Assembly (NCBI RefSeq): GCF_010365285.1
Contig: NZ_CP048286.1
Location: 5,117,501-5,181,500 of the forward strand
Source of the DNA: Paenibacillus rhizovicinus
GTDB taxonomy: Bacteria; Bacillota; Bacilli; Paenibacillales; Paenibacillaceae
Reading direction: 5' to 3'
Length of the DNA: 64,000 bases
Shown here: in pieces, positions 8,561 through 17,842 of the stretch
Layout: each line of letters opens with the position of its first letter
Numbering within the stretch: the first letter of the stretch is position 1
Notes under the pieces: generated by a model
Databases searched by the model: none
Told to the model about the DNA's origin: nothing
What the model saw: only the letters and a program-made list of their open reading frames with translations
Made by a program: the position numbers and the translations under genes

Positions 8561-9766
8561 ATGAAGACAAGTACGATTGCCGCTGCCGGACGGATGAACA
8601 AAGAACGTGTGCCGGAGCTCGAAATGCTGAGGGGAATCGCGATATTAGGCGTACTGATGGTTCATTCTACGTCTAAGGCAGTCGTCGAGGTGCCGAATTC
8701 TATTCTGCGAGGATTCTATATCTTTCTCAATACGTTCTCGCTGTTCTGCGTGCCGGCTTTTGTGTTTCTATCCGGGTTTGTGCTGTTTTATAATTATTTC
8801 GAGCGGCCGCTGACGTTATTCACGATCAGGACCTTCTATCGGAAGCGGTTGAGGCAGCTGGTCTTGCCGTACCTGTTTGTTTCGCTCGGTTATGAACTGG
8901 TCATGCATGCGTTGAACCATCGAGCTTGGCAGCCTGCCGGCATGCTGAGGCAATTTGGCGAGCATTTGCTGACTGGAAAATCCTACGCGCACCTTTACTA
9001 TATATTGATTACGATCCAGCTGTACGTGCTGTTTCCGCTTCTGCTGCTGCTGTTCCGGAAGCTGCGGATGCCGGTGAAGCTGGCCATTCCGTTCGGGTTC
9101 GCCGTCCAATGGGCATTCTATTTGTTAAACCGGTACTATTGGCATCTCGAAGCCAAAGGCGATTGGTCGTTTATGTATTTCTCGGCTTTCCTGATCGGTG
9201 CTTATCTGGGCATGCGATCGGATGCGTTCAAGAACTGGTTTATGGCAAGCGGAACGCGGCGTTCCTTCATGCCTAAGCTGCTATCGTTAGCTTGGGTGGG
9301 CGTGACGTTCGGATTCGTTTGGATGTATGATCAGTACCGGACGGGCGCTCCGGCCCCGGCAGGGTATTGGTTCGAAATCGGATACAACCTGTTCACGTTA
9401 TTGACGACGCTTGTTATGTTGAAAGTCTGCGTCTGGCTTAGGCGTCATGCGGTTGTTCGTCTTGCGACGGCCGCTTTGACGAATTTAGGCGCATTATCGT
9501 TCGGCATCTATCTCATTCATCCCTTGTTCCTGCTTATCTATCACCGCCATCCGCTTGCCTCCGCGCAGCCGCCGGCATATCTGCTCTGGACAGCGGGAGG
9601 CTTCCTATTCGCGCTCGGCGCGTCGGTAGTGGTTCTGCTTCTGGCGCACCGGTTCATCTACTGGTCTTGGATCGTGCTTGGGCCGGCTCCGGCAAAGCTC
9701 CAGTCGAGGCGGGCGAGAGTTCCTAGCGTCGAGGTGCTGTTAACCGAGGCGCTGGATAAGGGGTAA
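8561..9766 (+). CDS. Membrane acyltransferase, acyltransferase-3 family
   Basis: A 401-residue integral membrane protein with about ten hydrophobic helices. The N-terminal E-M-L-R-G-I-A-I-L, next to a histidine in M-V-H-S-T, is the acyltransferase-3/OafA signature with its catalytic His. Such enzymes transfer acetyl or other acyl groups to exported sugars or other surface molecules. Start: ATG 8561 after a weak GGAAGGGG site; ATG 8594 is possible but has no better site. It stands alone between two terminators, so it is probably a single-gene unit. The acceptor is unknown. Confidence 0.82.
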   Translation: MKTSTIAAAGRMNKERVPELEMLRGIAILGVLMVHSTSKAVVEVPNSILRGFYIFLNTFSLFCVPAFVFLSGFVLFYNYFERPLTLFTIRTFYRKRLRQLVLPYLFVSLGYELVMHALNHRAWQPAGMLRQFGEHLLTGKSYAHLYYILITIQLYVLFPLLLLLFRKLRMPVKLAIPFGFAVQWAFYLLNRYYWHLEAKGDWSFMYFSAFLIGAYLGMRSDAFKNWFMASGTRRSFMPKLLSLAWVGVTFGFVWMYDQYRTGAPAPAGYWFEIGYNLFTLLTTLVMLKVCVWLRRHAVVRLATAALTNLGALSFGIYLIHPLFLLIYHRHPLASAQPPAYLLWTAGGFLFALGASVVVLLLAHRFIYWSWIVLGPAPAKLQSRRARVPSVEVLLTEALDKG

Positions 9767-9786
9767 TGTATGGGTTGCATTTACGC

Positions 9787-9832
9787 AAAAAAGAGGCCGT
9801 CTCGAGTTGAAATCGAGACAGCCTCTTTCTTT
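9787..9832. terminator. Bidirectional terminator between convergent genes
   Basis: AAGAGGC and GTCTCGA pair with TCGAGAC and GCCTCTT; the A run before and the T-rich tail after the stem serve both the acyltransferase gene (+) and the aminotransferase gene (-). Confidence 0.85.
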
Positions 9833-9911
9833 CATTGCCAGCGAAGGTTTTTCGAATGGGAGCGACTTTGGTGCGAAGCACCACGGGAGCGCCCATCGCA
9901 AAACCGAAGCC

Positions 9912-11228
9912 TTATTTGCGGCTTGCTACAGCCACGTCCTGTACGGCTTTATAGATCGTGTCGAACAGCTCTTCCAGGTTCGCTTCCTCGATGCACGAGA
10001 ACGCAACGCGCAGGTCGCTTTCGCCGAGCGCGATCGTACCGATTTGGTATTCGTCCAGCAGGCGCGTGCGGACGGTTTCCGCATCCACGCCGTTTAGCTT
10101 CAGGCACATGAAGTAGCCGGAGTTGAACGGATAGTACGACCACACGTCGCCGTAACGGCCGCTGTCGAGCAGGCCTTTTACCGTATTGGCACGGCCTTTC
10201 ATGATCGCGAATTTCTCTTCCTTCTGCGCATCGAATTCCGGCGACTGCAGCGCCTTCAGGACGAACGTCTGCGAAGGGTGCGGACCGCTGGAGATCGTCG
10301 CGCGGATGATGCCGAGCGTCTTCTGCTCAAGCGCGCTCAGAATCGCATCGGAACCGCCGGCGTAGGTGATAAAGCCGACGCGGAAGCCCCAGACGTATTC
10401 TTCTTTGGTCGCGCCGTCGACTTTGATCGGCAGCACGCGCGGGTGCAGGCCGGCCAGTTGGCCGAACAGCGATTCTTGCATGGAGCCTTCGAAGAACAAG
10501 CCGAAGTAGGCGTCATCCGTGACGGCTACGACGTTAATGCCGGCTTCGGCAGCGTCGTTCAGCGCAGCGACGATTTCGGCGCCTTCTTGCGCGCCCGGCG
10601 TGTAGCCCGTCGGGTTGTTCGGGAAGTTCAGGACGACGATGGCTTTGCCTTTGTCCTTCTGCGCCAGCAGCGCTTCGCGCAGCCCTTGGCTGTTGAAGCG
10701 GTTTTCGCTGTTGTACAGCGGATATTCAACGATTTCTGCCCCGCGGCGAACGCCGAAGGTCAGTTCGTAATTTTCCCAGTTTTTATTCGGAATAATGACG
10801 GCGTCACCGACATCCGCGAACAAGTCCGCGACGATGCTGAGACCATGCGTAAGCGCATTGGTGACGACTGGATTACCGTAAGCTTTGTTCGCAAGCGACG
10901 GATTTTCCTTCAGCATTTTGACACGCCATGCGCTGCGCAGCTCGGGTTTGCCGGCTGGAGGCGCGTATTCGTACAGATCCTTCGGATTGTACGCGGAGAG
11001 CGTGTCTTGAATGACTTTCAGATGCATCGGCTGACCGTTCTCGATCGCGATGCCGATCGTTGCGTTGTACTTCTTCGCCTTCGCTTTTGCTTCGGCCGAT
11101 TGGCTCAAGATGCCTTCCTTCGGAAAATAGATGGCTTTACCGAGTGCGGATAACATCTGGAAAACGTGGCCGTTCTCGCGCTCAATCGTCGCGTTCAATT
11201 GCTGGGCAAGTGGGTTCATGGACTTCAT
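9912..11228 (-). CDS. Class I/II PLP-dependent aminotransferase
   Basis: A 438-residue fold-type I aminotransferase. Visible are the N-terminal P-A-G-x-x-E-L-R-x-A-W segment, the N-F-P-N-N-P-T-G motif near residue 200, a D-D-A-Y-x-G-L segment for cofactor binding, and the lysine in G-A-T-K-E-E-Y followed by the R-V-G-F segment. Paralogues often act on aromatic or aspartate-type amino acids; the substrate is not evident. The first ATG (11228) lies four bases after GGAAGG and a second in-frame ATG (11219) is also plausible. An extended -10 promoter lies upstream, and the gene is divergent from an AraC regulator that may control it. Confidence 0.85.
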   Translation of the reverse strand: MKSMNPLAQQLNATIERENGHVFQMLSALGKAIYFPKEGILSQSAEAKAKAKKYNATIGIAIENGQPMHLKVIQDTLSAYNPKDLYEYAPPAGKPELRSAWRVKMLKENPSLANKAYGNPVVTNALTHGLSIVADLFADVGDAVIIPNKNWENYELTFGVRRGAEIVEYPLYNSENRFNSQGLREALLAQKDKGKAIVVLNFPNNPTGYTPGAQEGAEIVAALNDAAEAGINVVAVTDDAYFGLFFEGSMQESLFGQLAGLHPRVLPIKVDGATKEEYVWGFRVGFITYAGGSDAILSALEQKTLGIIRATISSGPHPSQTFVLKALQSPEFDAQKEEKFAIMKGRANTVKGLLDSGRYGDVWSYYPFNSGYFMCLKLNGVDAETVRTRLLDEYQIGTIALGESDLRVAFSCIEEANLEELFDTIYKAVQDVAVASRK

Positions 11229-11289
11229 TCATCCTTCCGGTAGTTCAGTCTCTTAGTTTGATTTCCGATTTGGAAACCGATTAGGTGAT

Positions 11290-11298
11290 ATTATACCA
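11290..11298 (-). promoter_or_regulatory. Extended -10 promoter element for the aminotransferase gene
   Basis: Read on the minus strand, TGGTATAAT matches the extended -10 consensus. No good -35 is visible, which extended -10 promoters do not need. Confidence 0.5.
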
Positions 11299-11400
11299 CT
11301 TCAAGGCATCGGAAGGCCATGAAAGTCCATAGATTTTTCGAATATTATTTGTAATCGTTGTCCGATTCAAAAGCAAACTAGGCAAAGCCCGCGCGGCATG

Positions 11401-11429
11401 TTGGCAAAGGCTTCGCAGTATTGTATGAT
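11401..11429 (+). promoter_or_regulatory. Sigma-A promoter for the AraC-type regulator gene
   Basis: TTGGCA at 11401-11406 and TATGAT at 11424-11429 are separated by 17 bases. This position excludes an in-frame TTG at 11421 as the start of the regulator gene. Confidence 0.65.
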
Positions 11430-11468
11430 GGCAACGACATTCGTTTAAAAGCTGGGAGGAAGCCGGAG

Positions 11469-12257
11469 ATGCTGCACTGTTCGCCGACATCGTTTCTATT
11501 AAAATCCGCGTTCGCCAAAATCGTCTGCGAGCCGAGTTGGAAGTGGGCGAAGCGCGAGAAGCCGCTTGCCAATTACGATTTGTTCTACGTGTGGAGCGGC
11601 ATCGGGGAAGTGCTGCTGAACGGCGTGCCGGTGCCTGTCGGCAAAGGCAGCTGCTTCCTGTTCCGGCCGGGCGATTTCACGAGCGCCACCCACGATCCGC
11701 AAAGGCCGCTGGTGCTGACGTACATCCATTTCGACGTTTCCGAGCCGGTCGATTTGATTCCGCAGCCGTATCGGATGCTGCAAGAAACCGTCGATTTCGA
11801 ATATCTCCTCTCCCGCTACGTCCGTCTGTTCCTGGTCAAGACGTATGCGGCGGAGGAAGAGGCGCAGCTGATCCTCAAGCAGCTTGTGATTCATCTGCTG
11901 CGGGGCGATCAAGAGATCCCCGTCGAAGAGCGGAAAGCGAGCAACCAGCTGACGGAGGCGATTCACGAAATCGCCAACTACATCCACCAGAACCCGAGCA
12001 TTGCGCACCGCGTCGAGGATTTGGCGCAGCGGGCCCAGCTGTCTCCGCGCTATTTCTCCATTAAATTCAAGGAATTGATCGGCTCGTCCGTCCAGTCGTA
12101 CATGATCCGTACCCGGATCGAGCGGGCGCAGCATTTGCTCATGCATGCCGGGATGAACGTGACCGAGGTCGCGGACGCGCTGGGCTATCGGGATATCTTC
12201 TTCTTCAGCCGGCAGTTCAAGCAGTACACGGGCAAAAGCCCGTCGGAAATTCGGTAG
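11469..12257 (+). CDS. AraC/XylS-family transcriptional regulator
   Basis: A 262-residue regulator with an N-terminal cupin-like sensing domain (residues about 15-150; the P-V-G-K-G-S-x-F-L-F-R-P-G core) and a C-terminal double helix-turn-helix (about 165-260) with L-A-x-R-A-Q-L-S-P-R-Y-F and D-A-L-G-Y-R-D-I-F-F-F-S-R-Q-F-K-Q-Y-T-G-K-S-P. The ligand is not identifiable. ATG 11469 is nine bases after GGAGG. It is divergent from the aminotransferase gene and may regulate it. Confidence 0.88.
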   Translation: MLHCSPTSFLLKSAFAKIVCEPSWKWAKREKPLANYDLFYVWSGIGEVLLNGVPVPVGKGSCFLFRPGDFTSATHDPQRPLVLTYIHFDVSEPVDLIPQPYRMLQETVDFEYLLSRYVRLFLVKTYAAEEEAQLILKQLVIHLLRGDQEIPVEERKASNQLTEAIHEIANYIHQNPSIAHRVEDLAQRAQLSPRYFSIKFKELIGSSVQSYMIRTRIERAQHLLMHAGMNVTEVADALGYRDIFFFSRQFKQYTGKSPSEIR

Positions 12258-12317
12258 GCGTCGGCGCCGCAGTCGAATTTCCGATAGGCTTGGCTGTCGT
12301 CTAATAGAAATCATCTT

Positions 12318-12956
12318 CTAGTCGCCGATCATTCCCTTGGCATGCGGGCAAAATTGATTCATGAGCGCGATCGTCTCCGCATCCAGCGGCAAGCCGCGTT
12401 CCGCCAGCTGGGCCGTGATGGACTCGCGGGCCGGCTGTTTGAGGTTTTGCCCGAACTTGAATTTCCCGCTGATGCGGTCCGCGTCGATGCGCACGACCGC
12501 AACGCCCTTCAGGCGAGGAACGTAATCGGGATCCGCCGAATCAATCGTTTTATAACCCCCTTCAGGCTGCAGCTTGCGCATGAGCGCTTCGAGCGCGGCC
12601 GCCTTTTCGGCCAAATCATCCACGATGACGGCCTGTCCGTCCACCCGCACCGATTTGAAATAAGCCGTCGCAGGGCACGCCAGGAGCGGATCGCTGAAAT
12701 AGGACGGGATGATCGCGTACTCCTTCGCCGCCATGAACGTGACACGCTGGTTTTTCTTGAGCTGGGTCATTTTCTCCCCGATCCGGCTCCCGTGAAAATA
12801 AACGCTCCCGTTAACGTAGACGAAATTAAGCGGCGTCATCGACGGTAAGCCGTCTTCTGCGACGGTGCCGAGAAAGCCGAAGCTCATCTCCTCCATGAAG
12901 CTTGTGATTTCCTCCGAATCGTTCTCCTCGTTGACTTCGAATTCCGTTCTGCGCAT
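12318..12956 (-). CDS. Pyridoxamine 5'-phosphate oxidase-like flavin/heme-binding protein
   Basis: A 212-residue protein of the PNPOx-like split-barrel family. The N-terminal segment G-F-L-G-T-V-A-E-D-G-x-P, the F-V-Y-V-N-G-S-V-Y-F-H-G-S block and the following K-x-x-Q-R-V-T-F are typical of the branch formerly called 5-nitroimidazole resistance proteins. These bind flavin or heme; the reaction is not known here. ATG 12956 is seven bases after GGAGG; upstream in-frame codons are not needed. It is divergent from a MocR regulator, and such pairs are often regulator and target. Confidence 0.8.
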   Translation of the reverse strand: MRRTEFEVNEENDSEEITSFMEEMSFGFLGTVAEDGLPSMTPLNFVYVNGSVYFHGSRIGEKMTQLKKNQRVTFMAAKEYAIIPSYFSDPLLACPATAYFKSVRVDGQAVIVDDLAEKAAALEALMRKLQPEGGYKTIDSADPDYVPRLKGVAVVRIDADRISGKFKFGQNLKQPARESITAQLAERGLPLDAETIALMNQFCPHAKGMIGD

Positions 12957-13004
12957 GGCCATTCCTCCGTTTTCCAATGGATAGCTCCAAGCATACAACG
13001 GACA

Positions 13005-13032
13005 TTGACAACTCAGAAGATCCAATTATGAT
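13005..13032 (+). promoter_or_regulatory. Sigma-A promoter for the MocR-type regulator gene
   Basis: TTGACA (13005-13010) and TATGAT (13027-13032) with a 16-base spacer lie in the 131-base region shared with the divergent PNPOx-like gene. Confidence 0.65.
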
Positions 13033-13087
13033 TAGTTTTATTAGACCACTTGGCAGTAGTTACGGTCGGCAATTGGAGGCAGGGCAT

Positions 13088-14584
13088 ATGGACTTGGATT
13101 TTCGAATCGCGTATGAACGCTATTACGGGGAGCTTGGGCGCAAGACGGAGGCGTTGTTCCAGGCGCTGCGGGAAGCGATCGTAAGCGGGATGTTGAGCGG
13201 CGGAACCCGGCTGCCGTCCAGCCGGAAGCTATCGGAATTATACGGGTTATCCCGCGGTTCCGTGAATGCGGCTTACGATATGCTGATCGCGGAAGGCTTC
13301 GCCCGCGCGGAGGGGGGAAGCGGAACCTTCGTTGCGACTAGCGGCTTTCCGCTGCACGGACCCGAATCGGATCGGCGCGCGGGTGCGGCTCCGATTGCCT
13401 TGTCTGCGCGGGGAGAACGGCTGGTAGCTGGGAAAGCCAGGTTCAGGCTCGTGGAGAATCATCCGCCGAATCCGCATGACGGCGCTTTGGAACGAATCAG
13501 CTTCCGGCTCCGGGAGACGGACGCGGAGTTATTCCCGGCAGAAGCGTGGAAATCGGCCATGCATGCGGAAATCCGCGAGATGATGGCGGCTTTTCCGGCG
13601 ATTACGGCTCCCGTGGAAGGCTATTTGCCCCTGCGCGAGGCCATCGCGCACGATCTTCGGCGCGAGCGGGGCATTCGCGCAAGCGCCGCCAACGTGTACA
13701 TCACGAACGGCTCCATGCAGGCGATTGCGCTGTTAGCCATGCTGCTGGTCGAACCCGGCATGCCGGCGGTGGTCGAAAATCCGTGCTATGCCGGCATCAA
13801 GCGTGCGGTAACGGCGGAGGGCGGCGTCCTGCTAGCCGCGGTTGTCGACGATTGCGGCATCGTACCGCAAGATTGGGTTGCCCGGCTGCTGCTCGTATCG
13901 CCGACGCGGCAGTTCCCGACGGGAGCCGTGTTGTCCGCCGAGCGCAGGGCGGAGCTGCTCGCTTGGGCATCGCGCCGAGGCGCCGTCATCATCGAGGACG
14001 ACTACGACAGCGAGCTGCGCTGGGGCGGCAGGCCGGTGGAACCGCTGAAGGCGCTGGATCGCGAGGATCGGGTCGTCTATATCGGGACGTTCTCGAAGAC
14101 GATGTTCGTGGATCTGCGTTTGGGCTACGTCGTGCTGCCGGATGCGCTGCTGGAGCCGTTCCGGCTGGCCAAAGCGCTGCTGGAGCCGCATCCGACGGCG
14201 CTGGTCGAACAGCGGGCGATGGCGCATTTTATCGGGAGCGGCGCGTATGCCAAGCATGTCAGGCGGATGAAGCGGATTATCGGGCGCCGGCTGTTGGCGT
14301 TTCGGGAAGAGGTGGAGGCGCGGCTTGCGCCATGGTTTCGCTTCGTGCCAGCGGATGCGGGTCTGCATATGTACGCCGAGTGGCGGGGGGATGAGAAGCA
14401 GTATGTCCGGCTGAGGGAACGGTGCGATGCGGAAGGCGTGAACTGGTCGATCGGCGATTCGTTGTGGGAGAACGGGGAACCGCGGTGCACGGCGCTGTTC
14501 GGGTTCGCCCATTTGAAGGAAGGGCAGATCGCGCAAGGCGGGGCGTTGATCGAAGCGGCTTGCAGGGAGTTGGAGGGCGCTTGA
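13088..14584 (+). CDS. MocR/PdxR-type GntR regulator with aminotransferase domain
   Basis: A 498-residue fusion typical of MocR regulators. Residues about 15-80 form a GntR winged helix (L-P-S-S-R-K-L-S-E-L-Y-G-L-S-R-G-S-V near 40-57), then a linker, then a class I aminotransferase-like domain with P-T-R-Q-F-P-T-G, the E-D-D-Y-D-S-E-L-R motif and the PLP lysine in G-T-F-S-K-T-M-F. PLP usually acts as effector rather than catalyst. Start ATG 13088, eight bases after GGAGGC and downstream of the promoter; a longer in-frame version would begin upstream of that promoter. Confidence 0.9.
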   Translation: MDLDFRIAYERYYGELGRKTEALFQALREAIVSGMLSGGTRLPSSRKLSELYGLSRGSVNAAYDMLIAEGFARAEGGSGTFVATSGFPLHGPESDRRAGAAPIALSARGERLVAGKARFRLVENHPPNPHDGALERISFRLRETDAELFPAEAWKSAMHAEIREMMAAFPAITAPVEGYLPLREAIAHDLRRERGIRASAANVYITNGSMQAIALLAMLLVEPGMPAVVENPCYAGIKRAVTAEGGVLLAAVVDDCGIVPQDWVARLLLVSPTRQFPTGAVLSAERRAELLAWASRRGAVIIEDDYDSELRWGGRPVEPLKALDREDRVVYIGTFSKTMFVDLRLGYVVLPDALLEPFRLAKALLEPHPTALVEQRAMAHFIGSGAYAKHVRRMKRIIGRRLLAFREEVEARLAPWFRFVPADAGLHMYAEWRGDEKQYVRLRERCDAEGVNWSIGDSLWENGEPRCTALFGFAHLKEGQIAQGGALIEAACRELEGA

Positions 14585-14618
14585 CAGGCTCATGTCCAAG
14601 TCTCCTTTGCGATTGCCG

Positions 14619-15188
14619 TTACAGCCTCAAGCCGTTCATTACATAGGGCCGAACGATGTCTACAAGCACCTCGACTCGATTAGTATCCTCGACAGTTAAC
14701 CAATAATGCGCAGCGCTATAGATGGATGCGCCGGTCATGGCCGCCATGACTTTGATATGACGCCTGTCCGCCCCGTGGGAGGTATCCCCTTTCATGAAAA
14801 TTCTTTCTATCGTTTGCTGCAGCATTTTTTTTATTTTGTCATCGACAAGCGTAGCCATCGACTTGGAATCCATTCTGCAGATCCGATAAAAATCCACGAT
14901 GTATTGGTGCGTCATCAAGATGAGCTGGTTACATATTTCGTCAGTAAATTCCTGCGCATTCGCCACTTGCTCTGGAAGCCTCTCATGAAAGGCCTGTTCC
15001 GTGATTTCGTCAAGCAAAGCAAATTTATCTTCAAAATGGGCATAAAAGGTGGCACGGTTGACGGTAGCTTTCTGAGCGATATCCTTGATGGTGATTGTTT
15101 CAAATCCTTTTCTTTGCAGCAAGTCTCTGAATGCTCCTCTAATTAACTGCCGTGTGCGCATTACCCTCGGATCTTCCTGATTTGCCAT
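14619..15188 (-). CDS. TetR-family transcriptional regulator
   Basis: A 189-residue regulator. The N-terminal helix-turn-helix (residues 10-57) contains I-T-I-K-D-I-A-Q-K-A-T-V-N-R-A-T-F-Y-A-H-F, the standard TetR recognition segment; the rest is an unclassified ligand/dimer domain. GGGGAGG lies seven bases before the ATG. It is convergent with the MocR gene and divergent from a ketopantoate-reductase-like gene, its most likely target. ACAA-tgtg-TTGT in the intergenic region is a possible operator. The gene is more AT-rich than its left-hand neighbours. Confidence 0.87.
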   Translation of the reverse strand: MANQEDPRVMRTRQLIRGAFRDLLQRKGFETITIKDIAQKATVNRATFYAHFEDKFALLDEITEQAFHERLPEQVANAQEFTDEICNQLILMTHQYIVDFYRICRMDSKSMATLVDDKIKKMLQQTIERIFMKGDTSHGADRRHIKVMAAMTGASIYSAAHYWLTVEDTNRVEVLVDIVRPYVMNGLRL

Positions 15189-15261
15189 TGCGCCGCCTCC
15201 CCTTTTTTAACATCAAATCGCACAATGTGTTGTCTAAGCGACTTTCTTCGGACTCTGCCGG

Positions 15262-15290
15262 TTGAAATCAAAAGCCTGCGATATTATTAT
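15262..15290 (+). promoter_or_regulatory. Sigma-A promoter for the ketopantoate-reductase-like gene
   Basis: TTGAAA at 15262-15267 and TATTAT at 15285-15290 with a 17-base spacer. Confidence 0.6.
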
Positions 15291-15351
15291 CTTATCGAAC
15301 AGGTGTCGTTTAAACAATCTATGACGGATTCCTTGAAGGGAAGGATCGAAT

Positions 15352-16245
15352 TTGAGAGCCAACCCATATAGACTCTTGATATTTGGCGCCGGCGTAATTG
15401 GCAGTGTATATGCACTTCGCTTAGCGCAGTCGGGATTAGACGTTACTATATTAGCACGAGGAAAGAGACTGGAGGCGCTGAGAAGGGAAGGATTGAAATA
15501 TAACGATAATGGAACCATCAAGCAATTATCGATCAAGACAATCGAAAAACTTGAGAACGATGATTGTTATGATTTTATTTTGGTCCCGGTCAGATATGAT
15601 CAGGCCGAATCTGCCCTGTCCGCGATCAAGGATAATTGGAGCAAGAACATCGTCACTTTGACCAACACCATAGGATACGACTCTTGGCTTGAAATCGTGG
15701 GCGATCGCTTACTTCCGGGATTCCCGGGCGCCGGTGGAGATATTAAACAAGGTGTTCTATACGCTCAGTTTGGCTCCGAGAAACATCAAGGAACCATTTT
15801 TGGTGAAATAAATGGACTGACGACCGAAAGAGTGAAAGAGCTTGCCCAAATCTTCGAATCGGTGAATTTGCATTATGAAATCCAGGAAAATATTCGGGCG
15901 TTCCATATTTCGCATACTGCGTTGGCTATCGTCAACAAGCATTTCTATACGAATGACGGAATGGTGGACATCGGGACGGCAAGAAGCGCAAGCACGCTAA
16001 GCAAGATCGCCGCAGCTATTAAACAAAACATTCGCCTGGTAGAGCAAGCCGGAATTCCGGTAATCCCGCCCGAAACGAAAGCGATGGGAGAAATGTCTGA
16101 CAACGATATTATTTCCCGTTACCGCCAGATGCTGAGCAATGACTTCATAATTGATGTAAAGCTTGGGAATCATGCCGTCAGCCAAAAAGCCGAGATCATG
16201 TTATTAGACGAGATGTTTCACAAAATGACTTCCATCCGGCGATGA
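15352..16245 (+). CDS. Ketopantoate reductase family (ApbA/PanE) oxidoreductase
   Basis: A 297-residue NAD(P)-dependent oxidoreductase. The N-terminus holds the Rossmann motif G-A-G-V-I-G-S near residues 12-18, followed by L-A-R-G-K-R near 36-41 that suits NADP binding. The central segment P-G-F-P-G-A-G-G is typical of a PanE-like subgroup that is often paired with TetR regulators rather than with pantothenate genes. The start is TTG 15352 after AAGGGAAGG. No pantothenate genes are near, so a true PanE role is doubtful. The gene is visibly more AT-rich than the helicase gene downstream. Confidence 0.8.
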   Translation: MRANPYRLLIFGAGVIGSVYALRLAQSGLDVTILARGKRLEALRREGLKYNDNGTIKQLSIKTIEKLENDDCYDFILVPVRYDQAESALSAIKDNWSKNIVTLTNTIGYDSWLEIVGDRLLPGFPGAGGDIKQGVLYAQFGSEKHQGTIFGEINGLTTERVKELAQIFESVNLHYEIQENIRAFHISHTALAIVNKHFYTNDGMVDIGTARSASTLSKIAAAIKQNIRLVEQAGIPVIPPETKAMGEMSDNDIISRYRQMLSNDFIIDVKLGNHAVSQKAEIMLLDEMFHKMTSIRR

Positions 16246-16414
16246 CATAACTATAGGTGAATGGCTACAAGTTGTTGCATGCGATCCATATTTTGAGCGA
16301 ACATCCGAATGGGAATTGCAGGATTCCGCTCTAAAGTCCGGCTAAGCGCTTCATCTAGTGTATAATGCTAGAAGGCAGCTTCCGCTTGGACGGCAGCTTC
16401 ACGAAGGAGAACTT

Positions 16415-17764
16415 ATGACATTCGAACAATTGCAACTTATTCCACCTATTCTTAAAGCGTTGGCCAAAGAAAATTATAAGCAGCCGACGCCCATTCAAAC
16501 GCAGGCGATTCCGCCGGTGCTGGCCGGTCGCGACTTGTTCGGCTGTGCCCAGACGGGAACAGGCAAGACGGCGGCATTCTTGCTGCCCATCCTGCAGCTG
16601 CTGGGAGCCAAGCAGGATCGACCGAACGGCAAACGCGTCATTCGCTCGCTGATATTGACGCCGACGAGGGAACTGGCTATTCAGATTGCCGATAATTGCA
16701 AAGCATACGGGCGCTTCATGAACCTGCGCAGCGCCGTCATCGTGGGCGGCGTCTCGCAGAAGGCGCAGGAGCAGGAGCTCGCTCAAGGCACGGACATTCT
16801 AATTGCCACGCCTGGCCGGCTCATCGATCTGATGAATCAAGGGTTCGCGGACCTGCGGCATGTACAGATTCTGGTACTGGACGAAGCCGACCGCATGCTC
16901 GACATGGGCTTCATTCATGACATGAAGCGCATCATCGCCAAGCTGCCCGCCAAACGGCAGACGCTGTTCTTCTCGGCGACGCTGCCGAACGAGATCAAAT
17001 CGCTGGTAGACTCGCTGCTGACGAATCCGGTGAAAATCGAGATTACGCCCGTCTCCTCGACGGCAGAACGGATCCGGCAATCGCTTTATTTCGTGGATAA
17101 GCCGAATAAACTGCCGCTGCTGATCGATCTCCTGCAGGACAAGTCGATCGGCAGCGCGCTCGTATTCACCCGCACGAAACGCGGCGCGGATCGGGTGGTT
17201 CGCGGCCTGACGAAGGCGCAGATCGCCGCGCAGGCGATTCATGGGGACAAGTCGCAGACCGCCCGCCAAACGGCGTTGAATAATTTCAAGAACGGCGTGA
17301 CGCGCTTGCTGGTAGCGACGGACATCGCGGCCCGGGGCATCGACATCGACGAGCTGTCGCATGTGATCAACTATAACCTGCCGAATATTCCGGAGACGTA
17401 CGTGCATCGGATCGGCCGGACCGGCCGGGCGGGATTAAGCGGGATTGCGATTTCGTTCTGCGAGCACGAAGAAATTCCGTTCCTGAAGGACATCGAGAAA
17501 GTGATCAAGCAGCGGGTTCCGGTCATTAAGGATCATCCGTATCCGATGACCATGACGGAGCCTGCTCCCGCGACAGCTGTGGCGGCCAAGGCCGGCAGAG
17601 CGCCTTCAGCAACGGGCGCTTCGCGCGGCCATAGCGGCGGCACCGGTCGGAACGTCGCCGGCGGACGGAGCGTCGCCGCCGGTCGGAGCGATGATGCCGG
17701 AAGTGGAGGAACTGGCGGTTCCGGCGGCCGCCATCGCAGAAGGCGGCCCAAAGCCGGCAAGTGA
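16415..17764 (+). CDS. DEAD-box ATP-dependent RNA helicase (RhlE/CshA-like)
   Basis: A 449-residue RNA helicase that unwinds structured RNA, typically in ribosome assembly, RNA decay or cold growth. Motifs in order: Q motif [13 protein letters not shown] (I), P-T-R-E-L-A (Ia), T-P-G-R (Ib), D-E-A-D (II), S-A-T (III), F-T-R-T-K-R (IV), D-I-A-A-R-G-I-D (V), [10 protein letters not shown] (VI). The last 75 residues are a Gly/Ser/Arg-rich tail likely to bind RNA. ATG 16415 follows GAAGGAGA; a TATAAT at 16361-16366 is a likely -10. Confidence 0.93.
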   Translation: MTFEQLQLIPPILKALAKENYKQPTPIQTQAIPPVLAGRDLFGCAQTGTGKTAAFLLPILQLLGAKQDRPNGKRVIRSLILTPTRELAIQIADNCKAYGRFMNLRSAVIVGGVSQKAQEQELAQGTDILIATPGRLIDLMNQGFADLRHVQILVLDEADRMLDMGFIHDMKRIIAKLPAKRQTLFFSATLPNEIKSLVDSLLTNPVKIEITPVSSTAERIRQSLYFVDKPNKLPLLIDLLQDKSIGSALVFTRTKRGADRVVRGLTKAQIAAQAIHGDKSQTARQTALNNFKNGVTRLLVATDIAARGIDIDELSHVINYNLPNIPETYVHRIGRTGRAGLSGIAISFCEHEEIPFLKDIEKVIKQRVPVIKDHPYPMTMTEPAPATAVAAKAGRAPSATGASRGHSGGTGRNVAGGRSVAAGRSDDAGSGGTGGSGGRHRRRRPKAGK

Positions 17765-17802
17765 CCAACGTCGTTACGACCAAATAGCGATAAGATTGCA
17801 TT

Positions 17803-17838
17803 AAAAAACGCCAAGCTGCATCAGCTTGACGTTTTTTT
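17803..17838. terminator. Bidirectional terminator between helicase and psd genes
   Basis: AAAAAACG-CCAAGCTG pairs with CAGCTTG-ACGTTTTTTT; A and T runs on both sides suit convergent genes. Confidence 0.88.
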
Positions 17839-17842
17839 GCGT

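Noticed and set aside
12977-13087. Longer N-terminus for the MocR regulator
   Set aside because: It would start upstream of the TTGACA/TATGAT promoter; ATG 13088 has a well-placed GGAGGC.
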